Shown piece by piece: positions 8,169-15,764 of a stretch of 64,000 nt of DNA; the stretch's first letter is position 1, and every line of letters begins with the position of its first letter. The position numbers and the translations under genes were made by a program. The stretch is from Olsenella sp. KH3B4 (GTDB lineage: Bacteria; Actinomycetota; Coriobacteriia; Coriobacteriales; Atopobiaceae), in assembly GCA_900111695.1 (NCBI GenBank), contig FOHD01000003.1, forward strand, positions 214,275 through 278,274, written 5' to 3'. Under the pieces are notes generated by a model, which saw only the letters and a list, made by a program, of their open reading frames with translations, did no database searches and was not told the origin of the DNA.

Positions 8169-9216
8169 AAATCCCGCGGGCAAGCGCCACGAACGCGTCA
8201 ACGTCCTCGTCGGAGCTCGCCCAGCTCGTTGCCAGCCGCACCACCGTTCTGCCGTCGGCCAAGCGTTCCCAGAAGCTCATCTCGACGCGCTCCGAAAGGT
8301 GCACGTACTGCTTCTCGTCCAGCGCGACAAACACCTGGTTGGTCTGCTGCGGATACATAAGCTCGCAACCGGGGTCATCGAATGCTCGCGCGATTCGCCC
8401 AGCCTGCACAATTGCCCTCTGGCCAATCTGCTGGTAGAGGCCATCGGAGAAGAGCGTCTCAAACTGAATGCCCGTAATCATTCCCTTGGCGAGAAGAGCT
8501 CCGCGTCGCTTAACAAGCGTGAAGAAGTGGGGGCACGTCTCCGGCCTGGGAAAGACCACCGCCTCGCCGAGAAGTGCCCCGCATTTGGTGCCGCCAACGT
8601 AGAAGGCGTCGGCAAGGCGGGCCAGGTCGGCAAGAGCCACGTCGTTTGCCGGCGCTGCAAGAGCGTACGCCAGCCGCGCACCGTCAACGTAGAGCCGCAT
8701 GTCGTGCTTGTCGCACGTTGTCCGCAACGCGCTAAGCTCGCGCAGCGAGTAGAGCGTGCCGTATTCGGTTGGCTGGGAGATGTACACCAGCCCCGGCATG
8801 ACCATGTGCTCGCGGTTCTCGTCCTGCTCCCACGACTTTGCCAGGGCATCCACGTTGGCGGCTCCCAGCTTGCCGTCTCTCTCGGGCAGTTGGATGACCT
8901 TGTGCCCGCAGGCCTCAATTGCCCCCGCCTCGTGGACGCTCACGTGGCCCGAGCTCGCCGCGACGACGCCTTGCCACGGCGCGAGGAGCGCATCAATCGT
9001 GACGGCATTCGCCTGCGTGCCTCCAACCAGGAAGTGGACCTCCGCCTGCGGCGCACTGCAGGCATCGCGGATGAGCTTGCGTGCGTGCTCGCTGTGGGCG
9101 TCCATCCCATATCCGGCGTTGGCCTCCATGTTCGCGGCGACCAGGCGCTCGAGGACGCGCGGGTGCGCGCCCTGCTGATAGTCGGATGCAAACGGCAGTC
9201 TCTTCTCGGTGTGCAT
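8167..9216 (-). CDS. ltaE: Low-specificity L-threonine aldolase / beta-eliminating lyase family
   Basis: 349 residues, usual length for PLP-dependent threonine aldolases, which split L-threonine or allo-threonine into glycine and acetaldehyde. Visible features: GGTQANAV near the N end, the aspartate in RLYVDGARLAYAL and the PLP lysine in YVGGTKCGALLGE. I chose ATG 9216 (MHTEKRLPFAS) because GGAAGGAA lies just upstream; an in-frame codon at 9240 lacks such a site. The gene stands alone on the minus strand, convergent with the c-di-GMP gene. Its last codons and stop fall in a palindromic repeat. Related aminotransferase-fold lyases cannot be told apart with certainty, so substrate is inferred. 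Confidence 0.85.
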   Translation of the reverse strand: MHTEKRLPFASDYQQGAHPRVLERLVAANMEANAGYGMDAHSEHARKLIRDACSAPQAEVHFLVGGTQANAVTIDALLAPWQGVVAASSGHVSVHEAGAIEACGHKVIQLPERDGKLGAANVDALAKSWEQDENREHMVMPGLVYISQPTEYGTLYSLRELSALRTTCDKHDMRLYVDGARLAYALAAPANDVALADLARLADAFYVGGTKCGALLGEAVVFPRPETCPHFFTLVKRRGALLAKGMITGIQFETLFSDGLYQQIGQRAIVQAGRIARAFDDPGCELMYPQQTNQVFVALDEKQYVHLSERVEMSFWERLADGRTVVRLATSWASSDEDVDAFVALARGI

Positions 9217-9358
9217 CGTAATTCCTTCCTGCAAGGTCAACCGGACCCATGGGGTGGTGTGTCAAGTCCAATACAGTGCTGCGGTACCGCGTTGGGACCT
9301 GACCCTGATATGCTCTATTGAGGTTACCTAATACAGGCGACAAGCAAAGGAGCTCCTC

Positions 9359-10252
9359 ATGGCCATGATCGTACTTATCGTCATCATTGCGGTTCTCGTG
9401 CTCTCGACGGGCTACGTCGTGCGCCAGCAGCACGTCGCCGTTATCGAGCGCCTGGGCAAGTTCCACGGGTTTGCCGGACCGGGCTTTCACGTGAAGTTTC
9501 CCTTTATTGACGTCACGCGCGACGTAAGTCTCATGACCGAGGACGAGCACATGACCTTTGATGCCAAGACCTCGGATAACGTGACTATCGAGCTGGACGT
9601 CTCTATCCAGTACCATGTGGATTACGGCGACGTCGAGAAGGGCGCGGATTCGGGCGTCTATCGCAGCTTCTATACGCTGCAAGATCCCGTGGGGCAGATG
9701 CAGGACTACCTGGCCGACGCGCTGCGCTCGCAGATCCCCGCGCGCACGCTTGACGAGGTCTTCTCCGAGAAGGACGCCATTGCCCACGCGATCGACGAGG
9801 TCGTTGCCGCCAAGATGCTCGACTACGGCTACGTGCTGGTGACCACCCTCATCACGCGAATTAAGCTCCCCAAGGAGGTTCAGGAGTCGATGAACCACAT
9901 CATCGCCTCGAAGAACAACCTCGAGAGCGCGACCAACGACGCCAACGCCGCTAAGGCAAAGACCGTCATTGCGGCGCAGGCCAAAGCCGAGGCAATGGCA
10001 GCCGAGGGCAAGGGCATCGCCGACCAGCGCGTTGCCATCGCGCGGGGCATCAAGGACTCCATCGACACCATCCGCGAGTCCGGCGTGACCGAGGAGGAGG
10101 CCAACCGCCTCTTCGAGTTCACGCAGTGGACGGACATGATGAACAACTATGCCGCAAGTGGTAAGGCTACTACGGTGCTGCTGCCCGAGGACTTCGACCA
10201 AAGCGGCGTCTTCAAGAGCATCGTCGCTGGTAAGAAGGCCGGGGAGAAGTAG
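9359..10252 (+). CDS. SPFH/Band 7 domain membrane protein
   Basis: 297 residues. One N-terminal membrane segment (IVLIVIIAVLVLSTGYVV) is followed by a Band 7 domain (QQHVAVIERLGKFHGFAGPG, about residues 25-190) and an Ala/Lys-rich helical region (about 195-225) typical of stomatin/HflK-like proteins. Family members form membrane-associated scaffolds and often control proteases or membrane microdomains. No NfeD-type partner or FtsH-type protease gene is adjacent, so its job here is unknown. A strong AAGGAG site lies 7 bp before the ATG. It is transcribed away from the aldolase gene, and the 142-bp gap should hold both promoters. Confidence 0.85.
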   Translation: MAMIVLIVIIAVLVLSTGYVVRQQHVAVIERLGKFHGFAGPGFHVKFPFIDVTRDVSLMTEDEHMTFDAKTSDNVTIELDVSIQYHVDYGDVEKGADSGVYRSFYTLQDPVGQMQDYLADALRSQIPARTLDEVFSEKDAIAHAIDEVVAAKMLDYGYVLVTTLITRIKLPKEVQESMNHIIASKNNLESATNDANAAKAKTVIAAQAKAEAMAAEGKGIADQRVAIARGIKDSIDTIRESGVTEEEANRLFEFTQWTDMMNNYAASGKATTVLLPEDFDQSGVFKSIVAGKKAGEK

Positions 10253-10266
10253 GCAGAAGGCCGCTG

Positions 10267-10302
10267 GCAGCGGGCGTCGCAGCGGGCGTTGCGGCGGGCG
10301 GA
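10267..10302. repeat. 12-bp tandem repeat, three copies
   Basis: Three consecutive 12-bp units (GCAGCGGGCGTC, GCAGCGGGCGTT, GCGGCGGGCGGA) start 14 bp after the SPFH stop, in a GC-rich spacer between convergent genes. The rest of the spacer to 10376 is GC-rich with short hairpins (CGGGGTTCCCCG) but no gene. Confidence 0.6.
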
Positions 10303-10376
10303 GGACTCGGGCGGCGGGCTTGGGCGCAGCCGGGTGCCGCCGGGGTTCCCCGCCGCTGCCTGGCGGCTTCGGAACC

Positions 10377-11027
10377 TTAGCCCTGCCTCAATCGGCGCTC
10401 CAGGCGTTTGCTCACGGCGACAAGTGCCATCACGATTACGTAATAGATGACGGCGACGGCGATGAACGGCTCAAACGCTCGGTACGTAAGAGCCTGCACG
10501 CTCTGTGCCGCACGCATCATGTCCATAAGGCCGATGGTCGCCACGAGCGAAGAGCTCTTGAGTACCGTAATGACCTCGTTGACCAGAGCGGGGGCTACCG
10601 AACGCAGCGCCTGCGGAATGATGATCTCCCACATCATGAGGTGATAGGGGAGGCCCAAGGCTCGTGCGGCGTCGTATTGGCCGCGGTCCACCCCCTCGAT
10701 GCCCCCACGCACGGTCTCGGAGACGGTGGCCGACCCATTGAGCCCCAGCGTGAATACCGAGGCAGCAAACATCGAGATCTTGTACCCCGTGAGCTGCGGC
10801 GTCGCGAAGTACGCAATGAAGAGCAGCACGATGAGGGGAATCCCACGGAAGATAGACGTGTAGAAGTCAAGCACCGCCCGGAGCGGCTTGCACGGCAGCA
10901 CCTTGAGCACGGCGATAAGGAAGCCCAGCGCAAAGGCCAATACCAGGGCGGCTGCCGTCACCTCTAGGGTGACGGCGAGGCCGCTCAGGAACATGGGAGC
11001 ATATGGTTCGATGACCGAGAAGTTCAT
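10377..11027 (-). CDS. Polar amino acid ABC transporter permease (HisM/GlnP family)
   Basis: 216 residues, typical for His/Glu/Lys-type ABC permeases. Five or so hydrophobic segments are seen, with the family cytoplasmic loop EAARALG-type motif as YDAARALGLPYHLMMWEIIIPQALR (about residues 118-143), which contacts the ATPase. The start is 12 bp downstream of the substrate-binding lipoprotein stop, so the two form one operon. No ATPase gene lies in this operon; the ATPase must be encoded elsewhere or shared. It imports an amino acid that cannot be named from sequence. Confidence 0.9.
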   Translation of the reverse strand: MNFSVIEPYAPMFLSGLAVTLEVTAAALVLAFALGFLIAVLKVLPCKPLRAVLDFYTSIFRGIPLIVLLFIAYFATPQLTGYKISMFAASVFTLGLNGSATVSETVRGGIEGVDRGQYDAARALGLPYHLMMWEIIIPQALRSVAPALVNEVITVLKSSSLVATIGLMDMMRAAQSVQALTYRAFEPFIAVAVIYYVIVMALVAVSKRLERRLRQG

Positions 11028-11039
11028 GCCACTCTTTCG

Positions 11040-11972
11040 CTAGTTGGCGCTGGATGAACCCACACCCTCGGTTGCAGAGCCAGATGCCGAGAAGTCACCG
11101 CCCCATTCGAAGTCGGGGCCAACGTAGGTGCCAATGAACTGGTCGATGGTTCCGTCCTCGAGCATCTCGCCGACGCATTGGTCGAAGGCGGCCATGAACG
11201 CTGCGCCCTTCGTGGCCATGACGCGGTAGACGCCCACGTAGTCCTTGGTCTCGTTTCGGTCGAGAAGGCCTAGCACCAGGCCGTCGTTGGCGTCGCGCAT
11301 GGACTGGCCCTCGGCGCCGTCGCACACGTAGGCGTCGATGCGGCCGGCGAGAACCTCTTGCAGGCACTGATCGCCGCCGTCGTAGGTGTGGATGTCGGCG
11401 TCGGGCAGGACAGCAGCAACAAACTTGTTCTGTACCGTGCCCGTGGTGCAGGCAATGCTCTTGCCTGCCAGGCCGTCGATGCTTGTGATGGGGTCGCCGC
11501 CCAGCGTGAGCACGCCAACGAGCGGCTGGTAGTAGCCGCGGGTGAAGTCATAGGTCTGCTCGCGCTCCGCGTTCGAAGACATGGCCATCGTGAAGGACGT
11601 GTCGCTTGCCTGGACGGAGGCAAGCGTTGCGGCAAACTCCTGCGGCTCGAAGTCGTAGGTGAAGCCAAGGCGGCTGGCTATCTCGTCTGCTACGGCGATA
11701 TCCAGGCCAACGACCTTCTGGGTGCCGTCTGACTGCATCTCGATGTAGCGGTACGGCGCAAAGGCATCGTCGCCCACGAAGGTGAGGTGCTGGCCAGAGA
11801 GGTCATTTGTCGCGGAACCACTTGTGGCTGACGTGTCCGTGGCACTACTCGTGCCATCGCCCTGCTGCGTGCCGCCACATCCCGCAAGAGCCAGCGGCGC
11901 AAGGGCTGCTCCTGCTGCCATCACGCCGAGAAAAGATCTGCGATCCATAGAGCCAGAGAAGTCGGTGCTCAT
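11040..11972 (-). CDS. Amino acid ABC transporter substrate-binding lipoprotein
   Basis: About 310 residues, family 3 extracellular solute-binding protein. The N terminus has DRRSFLG, a hydrophobic stretch and a lipobox (LALAGC), so it should be a lipid-anchored protein; the RR could also suggest Tat export. A Ser/Thr-rich linker follows, then the bilobed domain beginning LTFVGDDAFAPYRYIE. I chose ATG 11972 (MSTDFSGSMD) because GGGGGGAT lies a few bases upstream; the longer frame to 12008 has no better site. Followed by its permease gene 12 bp on. Ligand probably a polar amino acid. Confidence 0.88.
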   Translation of the reverse strand: MSTDFSGSMDRRSFLGVMAAGAALAPLALAGCGGTQQGDGTSSATDTSATSGSATNDLSGQHLTFVGDDAFAPYRYIEMQSDGTQKVVGLDIAVADEIASRLGFTYDFEPQEFAATLASVQASDTSFTMAMSSNAEREQTYDFTRGYYQPLVGVLTLGGDPITSIDGLAGKSIACTTGTVQNKFVAAVLPDADIHTYDGGDQCLQEVLAGRIDAYVCDGAEGQSMRDANDGLVLGLLDRNETKDYVGVYRVMATKGAAFMAAFDQCVGEMLEDGTIDQFIGTYVGPDFEWGGDFSASGSATEGVGSSSAN

Positions 11973-12006
11973 AACTATCCCCCCATTTCCGACTGTAGTG
12001 CCAGCC

Positions 12007-12043
12007 ATTGTATCCCACTAAAATCCTAGTTGTTAGGTAGGAT
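12007..12043 (-). promoter_or_regulatory. Candidate promoter and operator of the amino acid importer
   Basis: On the minus strand a TACAAT -10-like hexamer (12007-12012) lies 35 bp before the lipoprotein start. The -35 position reads TAACAA, a poor match. It is overlapped by an inverted repeat ATCCTA-N9-TAGGAT (12023-12028 and 12038-12043), which could bind a repressor. Weak evidence only. Confidence 0.35.
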
Positions 12044-12276
12044 ACATACTGGTAGCTTTCGCGGCCGTGTGGAGCCAAGTGAAGCTTACGGTGCTCGGCT
12101 GTTTGCCGTCGAAGCGTTCCGGTAACGGGCCTTGGGGCCCAGTTCTGATATGCCGCAGCGGCGGATGGGCTGGAAGACGGCGGCTCGTCTCGCTAGCGGT
12201 ATTGTCGCACAGATTTCAGACGAAATTGCGAACAAACGTTCGCCCTCAATATTCGGCCGTTTGCCGATAGGGAACT

Positions 12277-12292
12277 GACCAACATGTTGGTC
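12277..12292. promoter_or_regulatory. Palindromic operator before the toxin-antitoxin operon
   Basis: GACCAACATGTTGGTC is a perfect 16-bp palindrome 40 bp before the antitoxin start. Type II toxin-antitoxin operons are normally repressed by the antitoxin, or its complex, binding such a palindrome over the promoter. Its sole placement here supports that role; the protein that binds is inferred. Confidence 0.65.
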
Positions 12293-12331
12293 ATATGAGA
12301 CGCTCTATGTGCGGCGAGGGAGGAGAAGTCT

Positions 12332-12625
12332 ATGGCGTACATAGAGATCAGTCTTGAGGGAGCTCGTCACGTTGGTCTTGCCGAGGCCAAGGCTGGGCTT
12401 AGCGGGATTGTCGTTGGGGCAGAGTCTGCTGGGGAGATATGTGTCATCGAGCGCTACGGGAGGCCGGCGGCACTGGTGGTTCCCTATCCGCATGCTGTCT
12501 CAGGGTCCGAGCGCGCTAGGGGCTCGCTCAAGGAATTTGCCAGTCCAGAAAAACGTATACAGGAGTGCGGCGCCTTTGCAGAGGCTATGGAAGTGAAGCA
12601 TGTCGGAGAAACCCGTGCTTCTTGA
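12332..12625 (+). CDS. Phd/YefM-like antitoxin
   Basis: 97 residues. The N-terminal half (VGLAEAKAGLSGIV, then CVIERYGRPAALVVPY) has the pattern of Phd/YefM antitoxins, whose N domain binds DNA and whose C-terminal tail wraps the toxin. GGGAGGAGAAG precedes the ATG. The 3' end overlaps the PIN toxin start by 26 bp, the usual translationally coupled antitoxin-first order. It probably represses its own operon at the palindrome 12277-12292. Confidence 0.75.
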   Translation: MAYIEISLEGARHVGLAEAKAGLSGIVVGAESAGEICVIERYGRPAALVVPYPHAVSGSERARGSLKEFASPEKRIQECGAFAEAMEVKHVGETRAS

Positions 12626-12977
12626 TGCGAATGCAGCCCTTCGCTACTTGCTCGAAGACAATGACGAGCAAACCGAGGAGGTTTGTCGGGCGGTTGCATC
12701 GGGAGCGGAGGTCACGCTGGAAGTGCTTGCAGAATGCGTCTACGTGCTCTCGTACGTGTATGAAGTGCCCAGGTCACGTGTGGCCGAGAGCCTCGGCCTT
12801 CTTCTCGATGACGTTGCGTGCCAGCGACGAGGCATAGCCCTGGCAGCGCTGGGGCTCTGGTCGGGTAGCACTTATGACTTCGTCGACTGCGTGCTTGCGG
12901 CTGAGCATTCCGAGTTGGGCAGAGACGTCCTGACCTTCGACAGGAAGCTTCTCTGCCTGCTTGCAACGGTCGGATAG
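12600..12977 (+). CDS. PIN-domain toxin ribonuclease
   Basis: 125 residues, a stand-alone PIN domain. The acidic metal-binding residues are visible: D9 (VLLDANAALRYLL), E45 (LAECVYVL), D93 and D96 (YDFVDCVLAA) and D114 (LTFDRKL). PIN toxins of the VapC type cut tRNA or other RNA when freed from the antitoxin. It overlaps the upstream antitoxin gene. All acidic positions are intact, so it should be active; the RNA target is unknown. Confidence 0.85.
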   Translation: MSEKPVLLDANAALRYLLEDNDEQTEEVCRAVASGAEVTLEVLAECVYVLSYVYEVPRSRVAESLGLLLDDVACQRRGIALAALGLWSGSTYDFVDCVLAAEHSELGRDVLTFDRKLLCLLATVG

Positions 12978-12987
12978 CTGCGTGCAC

Positions 12988-13018
12988 AAAAACGGCGCCC
13001 GGCCAAAGCCGGACGCCG
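12988..13018 (-). terminator. Rho-independent terminator of the pepF gene
   Basis: Arms CGGCGCCCGGC (12993-13003) and GCCGGACGCCG (13008-13018) pair with one mismatch around CAAA. On the minus strand the hairpin is followed directly by five Ts (complement of 12988-12992), about 50 bp after the pepF stop. It may also stop readthrough from the toxin operon. Confidence 0.8.
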
Positions 13019-13069
13019 CCTGGGGTGACGCAATGGCGAGGGTCCTCGCCGTGATGCGCTGTGCTTGCC

Positions 13070-14860
13070 CTAGAGTTCGTCTCGAAGCTGGTCAACAAGC
13101 TGGGAGAAGTACGTCAGCGCGTCTTCGACCGGCTTGCTTGTGGCCATGTCCACGCCGGCGCCTCGCAGGAGCTCGATGGGAGGCTTGCTCGAGCCGCCCT
13201 TGAGGCAGCCCAGGTAGTCCTTCACCGCAGGCGCACCCTCGGCAAGGATGCGGTTCGAGATGGCGATGGCGGCAGCGTAGCTCGTCGCGTACTGGTAGAC
13301 GTAATAGCCGTAGTAGAAGTGCGGGATGCGTGCCCACTCCAGGCGTATCCCGTCATCCACGGTCACCGCGTCGCCAAAGTACTGCGCGTTGAGCTCGCCC
13401 CAGCGCTCGCAGAGGGCGTCAGCCGTGACACCACGGCCATCAGCGTTCATCTCGTTCACGTCGCGCTCGAACTCGGCGAACATGCACTGGCGGTAGAGCG
13501 TCGCGCGGAAGGACTCCACAAAGTTGTTGAGCACGTAGGCGTGGGTGGCAGGGTCCGTGGTGTGCTCGAGCAGGTAGTGCGAGAGCAGTGCCTCGTTGCA
13601 GGTGGAGGCAACCTCGGCCACGAAGATGGGATAGTCGCTGTAGGTAGGTGATTGCGTATGGCACGAGAGGTATGTGTGCACGGAGTGGCCCATCTCGTGC
13701 GCGAGCGTGAAGACGTCGTCGAGGCTCCCGTCAAAGCTCGTGAGGATTACGGGGTTGGTGCCGTAGGAACCTGCGGAGTAGGCGCCGGAGCGCTTGCCGG
13801 GGGTCTCGTACACGTCGATCCAGCGCTCCTCGAGGCCCTGACGCACGATGGCCAGGTAGTCCTCGCCAAGCGGCTCGAGCGCCTTGAGGATGAGGTTCCA
13901 GGCCTCCTCGTAGGTGAAGGTGAGGTCCACGGAGTCGACGAGGGGCACGTACATGTCCCAGAAGTGCAGCTCGTCCACGCCCAGGACGTCCTTGCGCAGG
14001 CTTGCGTAGTTGTGGAGCGCGCCGAGGTTCTTGTGCACCGCGTCCACGAGGTTGTCGTAGACCGAGGCGGGAACCTCGTTGGCATCGAGACAGTACTCGA
14101 GGGCGTCCTTGTAGCGTCGCGAGTCCGCAAAGAACTTGAGCTGCTTGACCTGGGCGGCGAGAAGCCCGGCGCAGGTGTTGCGGTGCGCGCCGTAGCTCGC
14201 GTAGACCGAGTCGAAGGCGGACTTGCGCAGCACACGGTCGTGATTGCGCTCGAGGCCGATGAAGCTGCCGTGGCTCACGGGGTGCTTCTCGCCCTTTGCG
14301 TCCGTGGCGTCCGCAAAGGTGAGGTCGGCATCGTTGAGCTGCGAGAACACGCGCTCGGGCTGGGCGGCTGCGTCACCGGCGCGTGCGAGGATGTCCTCCT
14401 CTGCCGCCGAGAGGCGGTGCGGGCGCATGCGCAGCTCGCGCTCGATCGCGCGGCGGTAGTGCTCGAGGTCTGGCTCCTCGGCAAAGAAGGCGGCAAGCTT
14501 CTCGTCCGCCATGCCAAGAAGCTCTGCCGAGAACCACGAGCATGCTCCCTGCGTCTCCACCTCCAGGCCCATGACCTGGTCGGAGTAGACTTGGTAGCGT
14601 GCCACACGGGTGTCGACGTCGGCGCAGCGGTCGGCGTAGTTGCCCAGGCGACTGAGGGTGACGTTTGCCTCGTCCGAGAGGCGAAGGTAGGCGAGAAGGT
14701 CTGCCGCCGAGGCGCTCACACGCCCCTTGTAGGCCGCGAGCTTGCCGGGGAGGGCCTTGGCGTCCTCGAACTGACGCTCGAAGTCCTTGTCGTCCACGCA
14801 CATGGACGAGAGGTCCCAACGGTACTTCTCGGGAATCTGGTCGCGCGACTGGTATTGCAT
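13070..14860 (-). CDS. pepF: Oligoendopeptidase F (M3 family metallopeptidase)
   Basis: 596 residues, the normal PepF length. The zinc-binding HExxH motif is seen in FTLAHEMGHSVHTYLS (about residue 390), and the distal part carries the M3 pattern HFYYGYYVYQYATSYAAA. PepF cleaves short peptides in the cytoplasm, for peptide recycling. No signal peptide. GGAG lies 6 bp before the ATG (MQYQSRDQIPEKYRW). It ends at a clear terminator. Monocistronic, about 100 bp downstream of a YbhB-like gene on the same strand. Confidence 0.93.
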   Translation of the reverse strand: MQYQSRDQIPEKYRWDLSSMCVDDKDFERQFEDAKALPGKLAAYKGRVSASAADLLAYLRLSDEANVTLSRLGNYADRCADVDTRVARYQVYSDQVMGLEVETQGACSWFSAELLGMADEKLAAFFAEEPDLEHYRRAIERELRMRPHRLSAAEEDILARAGDAAAQPERVFSQLNDADLTFADATDAKGEKHPVSHGSFIGLERNHDRVLRKSAFDSVYASYGAHRNTCAGLLAAQVKQLKFFADSRRYKDALEYCLDANEVPASVYDNLVDAVHKNLGALHNYASLRKDVLGVDELHFWDMYVPLVDSVDLTFTYEEAWNLILKALEPLGEDYLAIVRQGLEERWIDVYETPGKRSGAYSAGSYGTNPVILTSFDGSLDDVFTLAHEMGHSVHTYLSCHTQSPTYSDYPIFVAEVASTCNEALLSHYLLEHTTDPATHAYVLNNFVESFRATLYRQCMFAEFERDVNEMNADGRGVTADALCERWGELNAQYFGDAVTVDDGIRLEWARIPHFYYGYYVYQYATSYAAAIAISNRILAEGAPAVKDYLGCLKGGSSKPPIELLRGAGVDMATSKPVEDALTYFSQLVDQLRDEL

Positions 14861-14960
14861 ACGTGCTCCTTAGGGTGGAGTTCTTTCAGACTTTCCCATG
14901 GTACACGCTGGGGCGCGCGGCGGGCGAGACGCAGGGCGGTATGGTCGCCGGATGGTTTGG

Positions 14961-15473
14961 CTACGCGCGGGCGGGAAGCTGCGCCACGGCCTCGGCAAGG
15001 ACGTGGCCCTCCATGGCGTGGAGCAGCTCGTTGAGCCAGAATCCCTCCCTGAGCTGCGGAGCATTGTCCAGCGCATACACGCGCAACGTGTAGGTGTGGT
15101 CACGGTCGGGCGGCTGAGGTCCGTTGTAGCGGCAGGTGAGGAGCGGATCGCGACTGCCTACCAGGCGCGACGCCGACGAGTTTTTGCCTTGGATCATTCC
15201 GCCAAAGCGCCGATTGGAGGCATCCTCAGGGAACTCGGTTGCGCTTGCGGGAATGTCGCAGGCGCACCAGTGAATCCAGGGGAAGCCGCACACGGGGATG
15301 GAGTCGACGTCGTAGAAGACCACGGCCAGCGTTGCAGCGCCCGTGGGTACGCCCGTGACCTCGAGGGGGAACGATCGCGTTGGCGTGCCGGCATACAGGC
15401 CGGCTGGGTCGGCAAACTTCGCGTAGGCGTCGGGGATGTAGCCGTTCTCGTCGAGCTTCACATGCACGTCCAT
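14961..15473 (-). CDS. YbhB/YbcL family Raf-kinase-inhibitor-like protein
   Basis: 170 residues of the phosphatidylethanolamine-binding-protein fold seen in bacterial YbhB/YbcL. Visible motifs are TRSFPLEVTG, VVFYDVDSIP, GFPWIHWCACDIP and YNGPQPPDRDHTYTLRVYALD (the family PP.G.HrY pattern). Cellular function of bacterial members is poorly known. I chose ATG 15473 because AGGAGG lies 7 bp upstream; the longer frame to 15500 has none. It probably shares no operon with pepF, as 100 bp separate them. Confidence 0.85.
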   Translation of the reverse strand: MDVHVKLDENGYIPDAYAKFADPAGLYAGTPTRSFPLEVTGVPTGAATLAVVFYDVDSIPVCGFPWIHWCACDIPASATEFPEDASNRRFGGMIQGKNSSASRLVGSRDPLLTCRYNGPQPPDRDHTYTLRVYALDNAPQLREGFWLNELLHAMEGHVLAEAVAQLPARA

Positions 15474-15633
15474 GGTTGCCTCCTGAGGTTGGGATGCCAC
15501 GTGCCTCTCGTCAGTATTGTATTCGGCGCCAAGCTTCTTCGGTCATCGGGCGCGCCCCTTCGTGCTACCGCTACCACCAGCCGGGCTGCTGCCGCCCCGC
15601 CCCGGGCTCCGACGGGCGGGCGGTCCTGCATGC

Positions 15634-15707
15634 TAGAATTACCTCGCCTGACGCGAGGCCAACTTTCGGCCGGACGAAAGGTTCCGCGCTCGGCCGCGCG
15701 TGCGGCC
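15634..15707 (+). promoter_or_regulatory. Candidate promoter and three-hairpin leader of the ABC importer
   Basis: A TAGAAT -10-like hexamer (15634-15639) is followed by three hairpins in a row: CCTCGC/GCGAGG (15642-15658), AACTTTCG/CGAAAGGTT with a one-base bulge (15661-15683) and GGCCGC/GCGGCC (15692-15707). The lipoprotein start is 58 bp further. The arrangement suggests an RNA element or operator controlling the importer. It does not match a riboswitch class that I can confirm. Confidence 0.45.
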
Positions 15708-15764
15708 ACACCACAGACGAGAGGCGCCCATCCAGTGACGCCGACAACATGTGAGGAGAAATCC

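Noticed and set aside
15642-15707. Guanidine-type (mini-ykkC) riboswitch before an NMT1-like importer
   Set aside because: The hairpins lack the ACGR tetraloops at the right position; only a generic structured leader is supported.
14898-15764. N-terminal extension of the NMT1-like lipoprotein frame
   Set aside because: The upstream frame overlaps the YbhB gene in antisense, and the signal peptide with ribosome-binding site starts at 15765.
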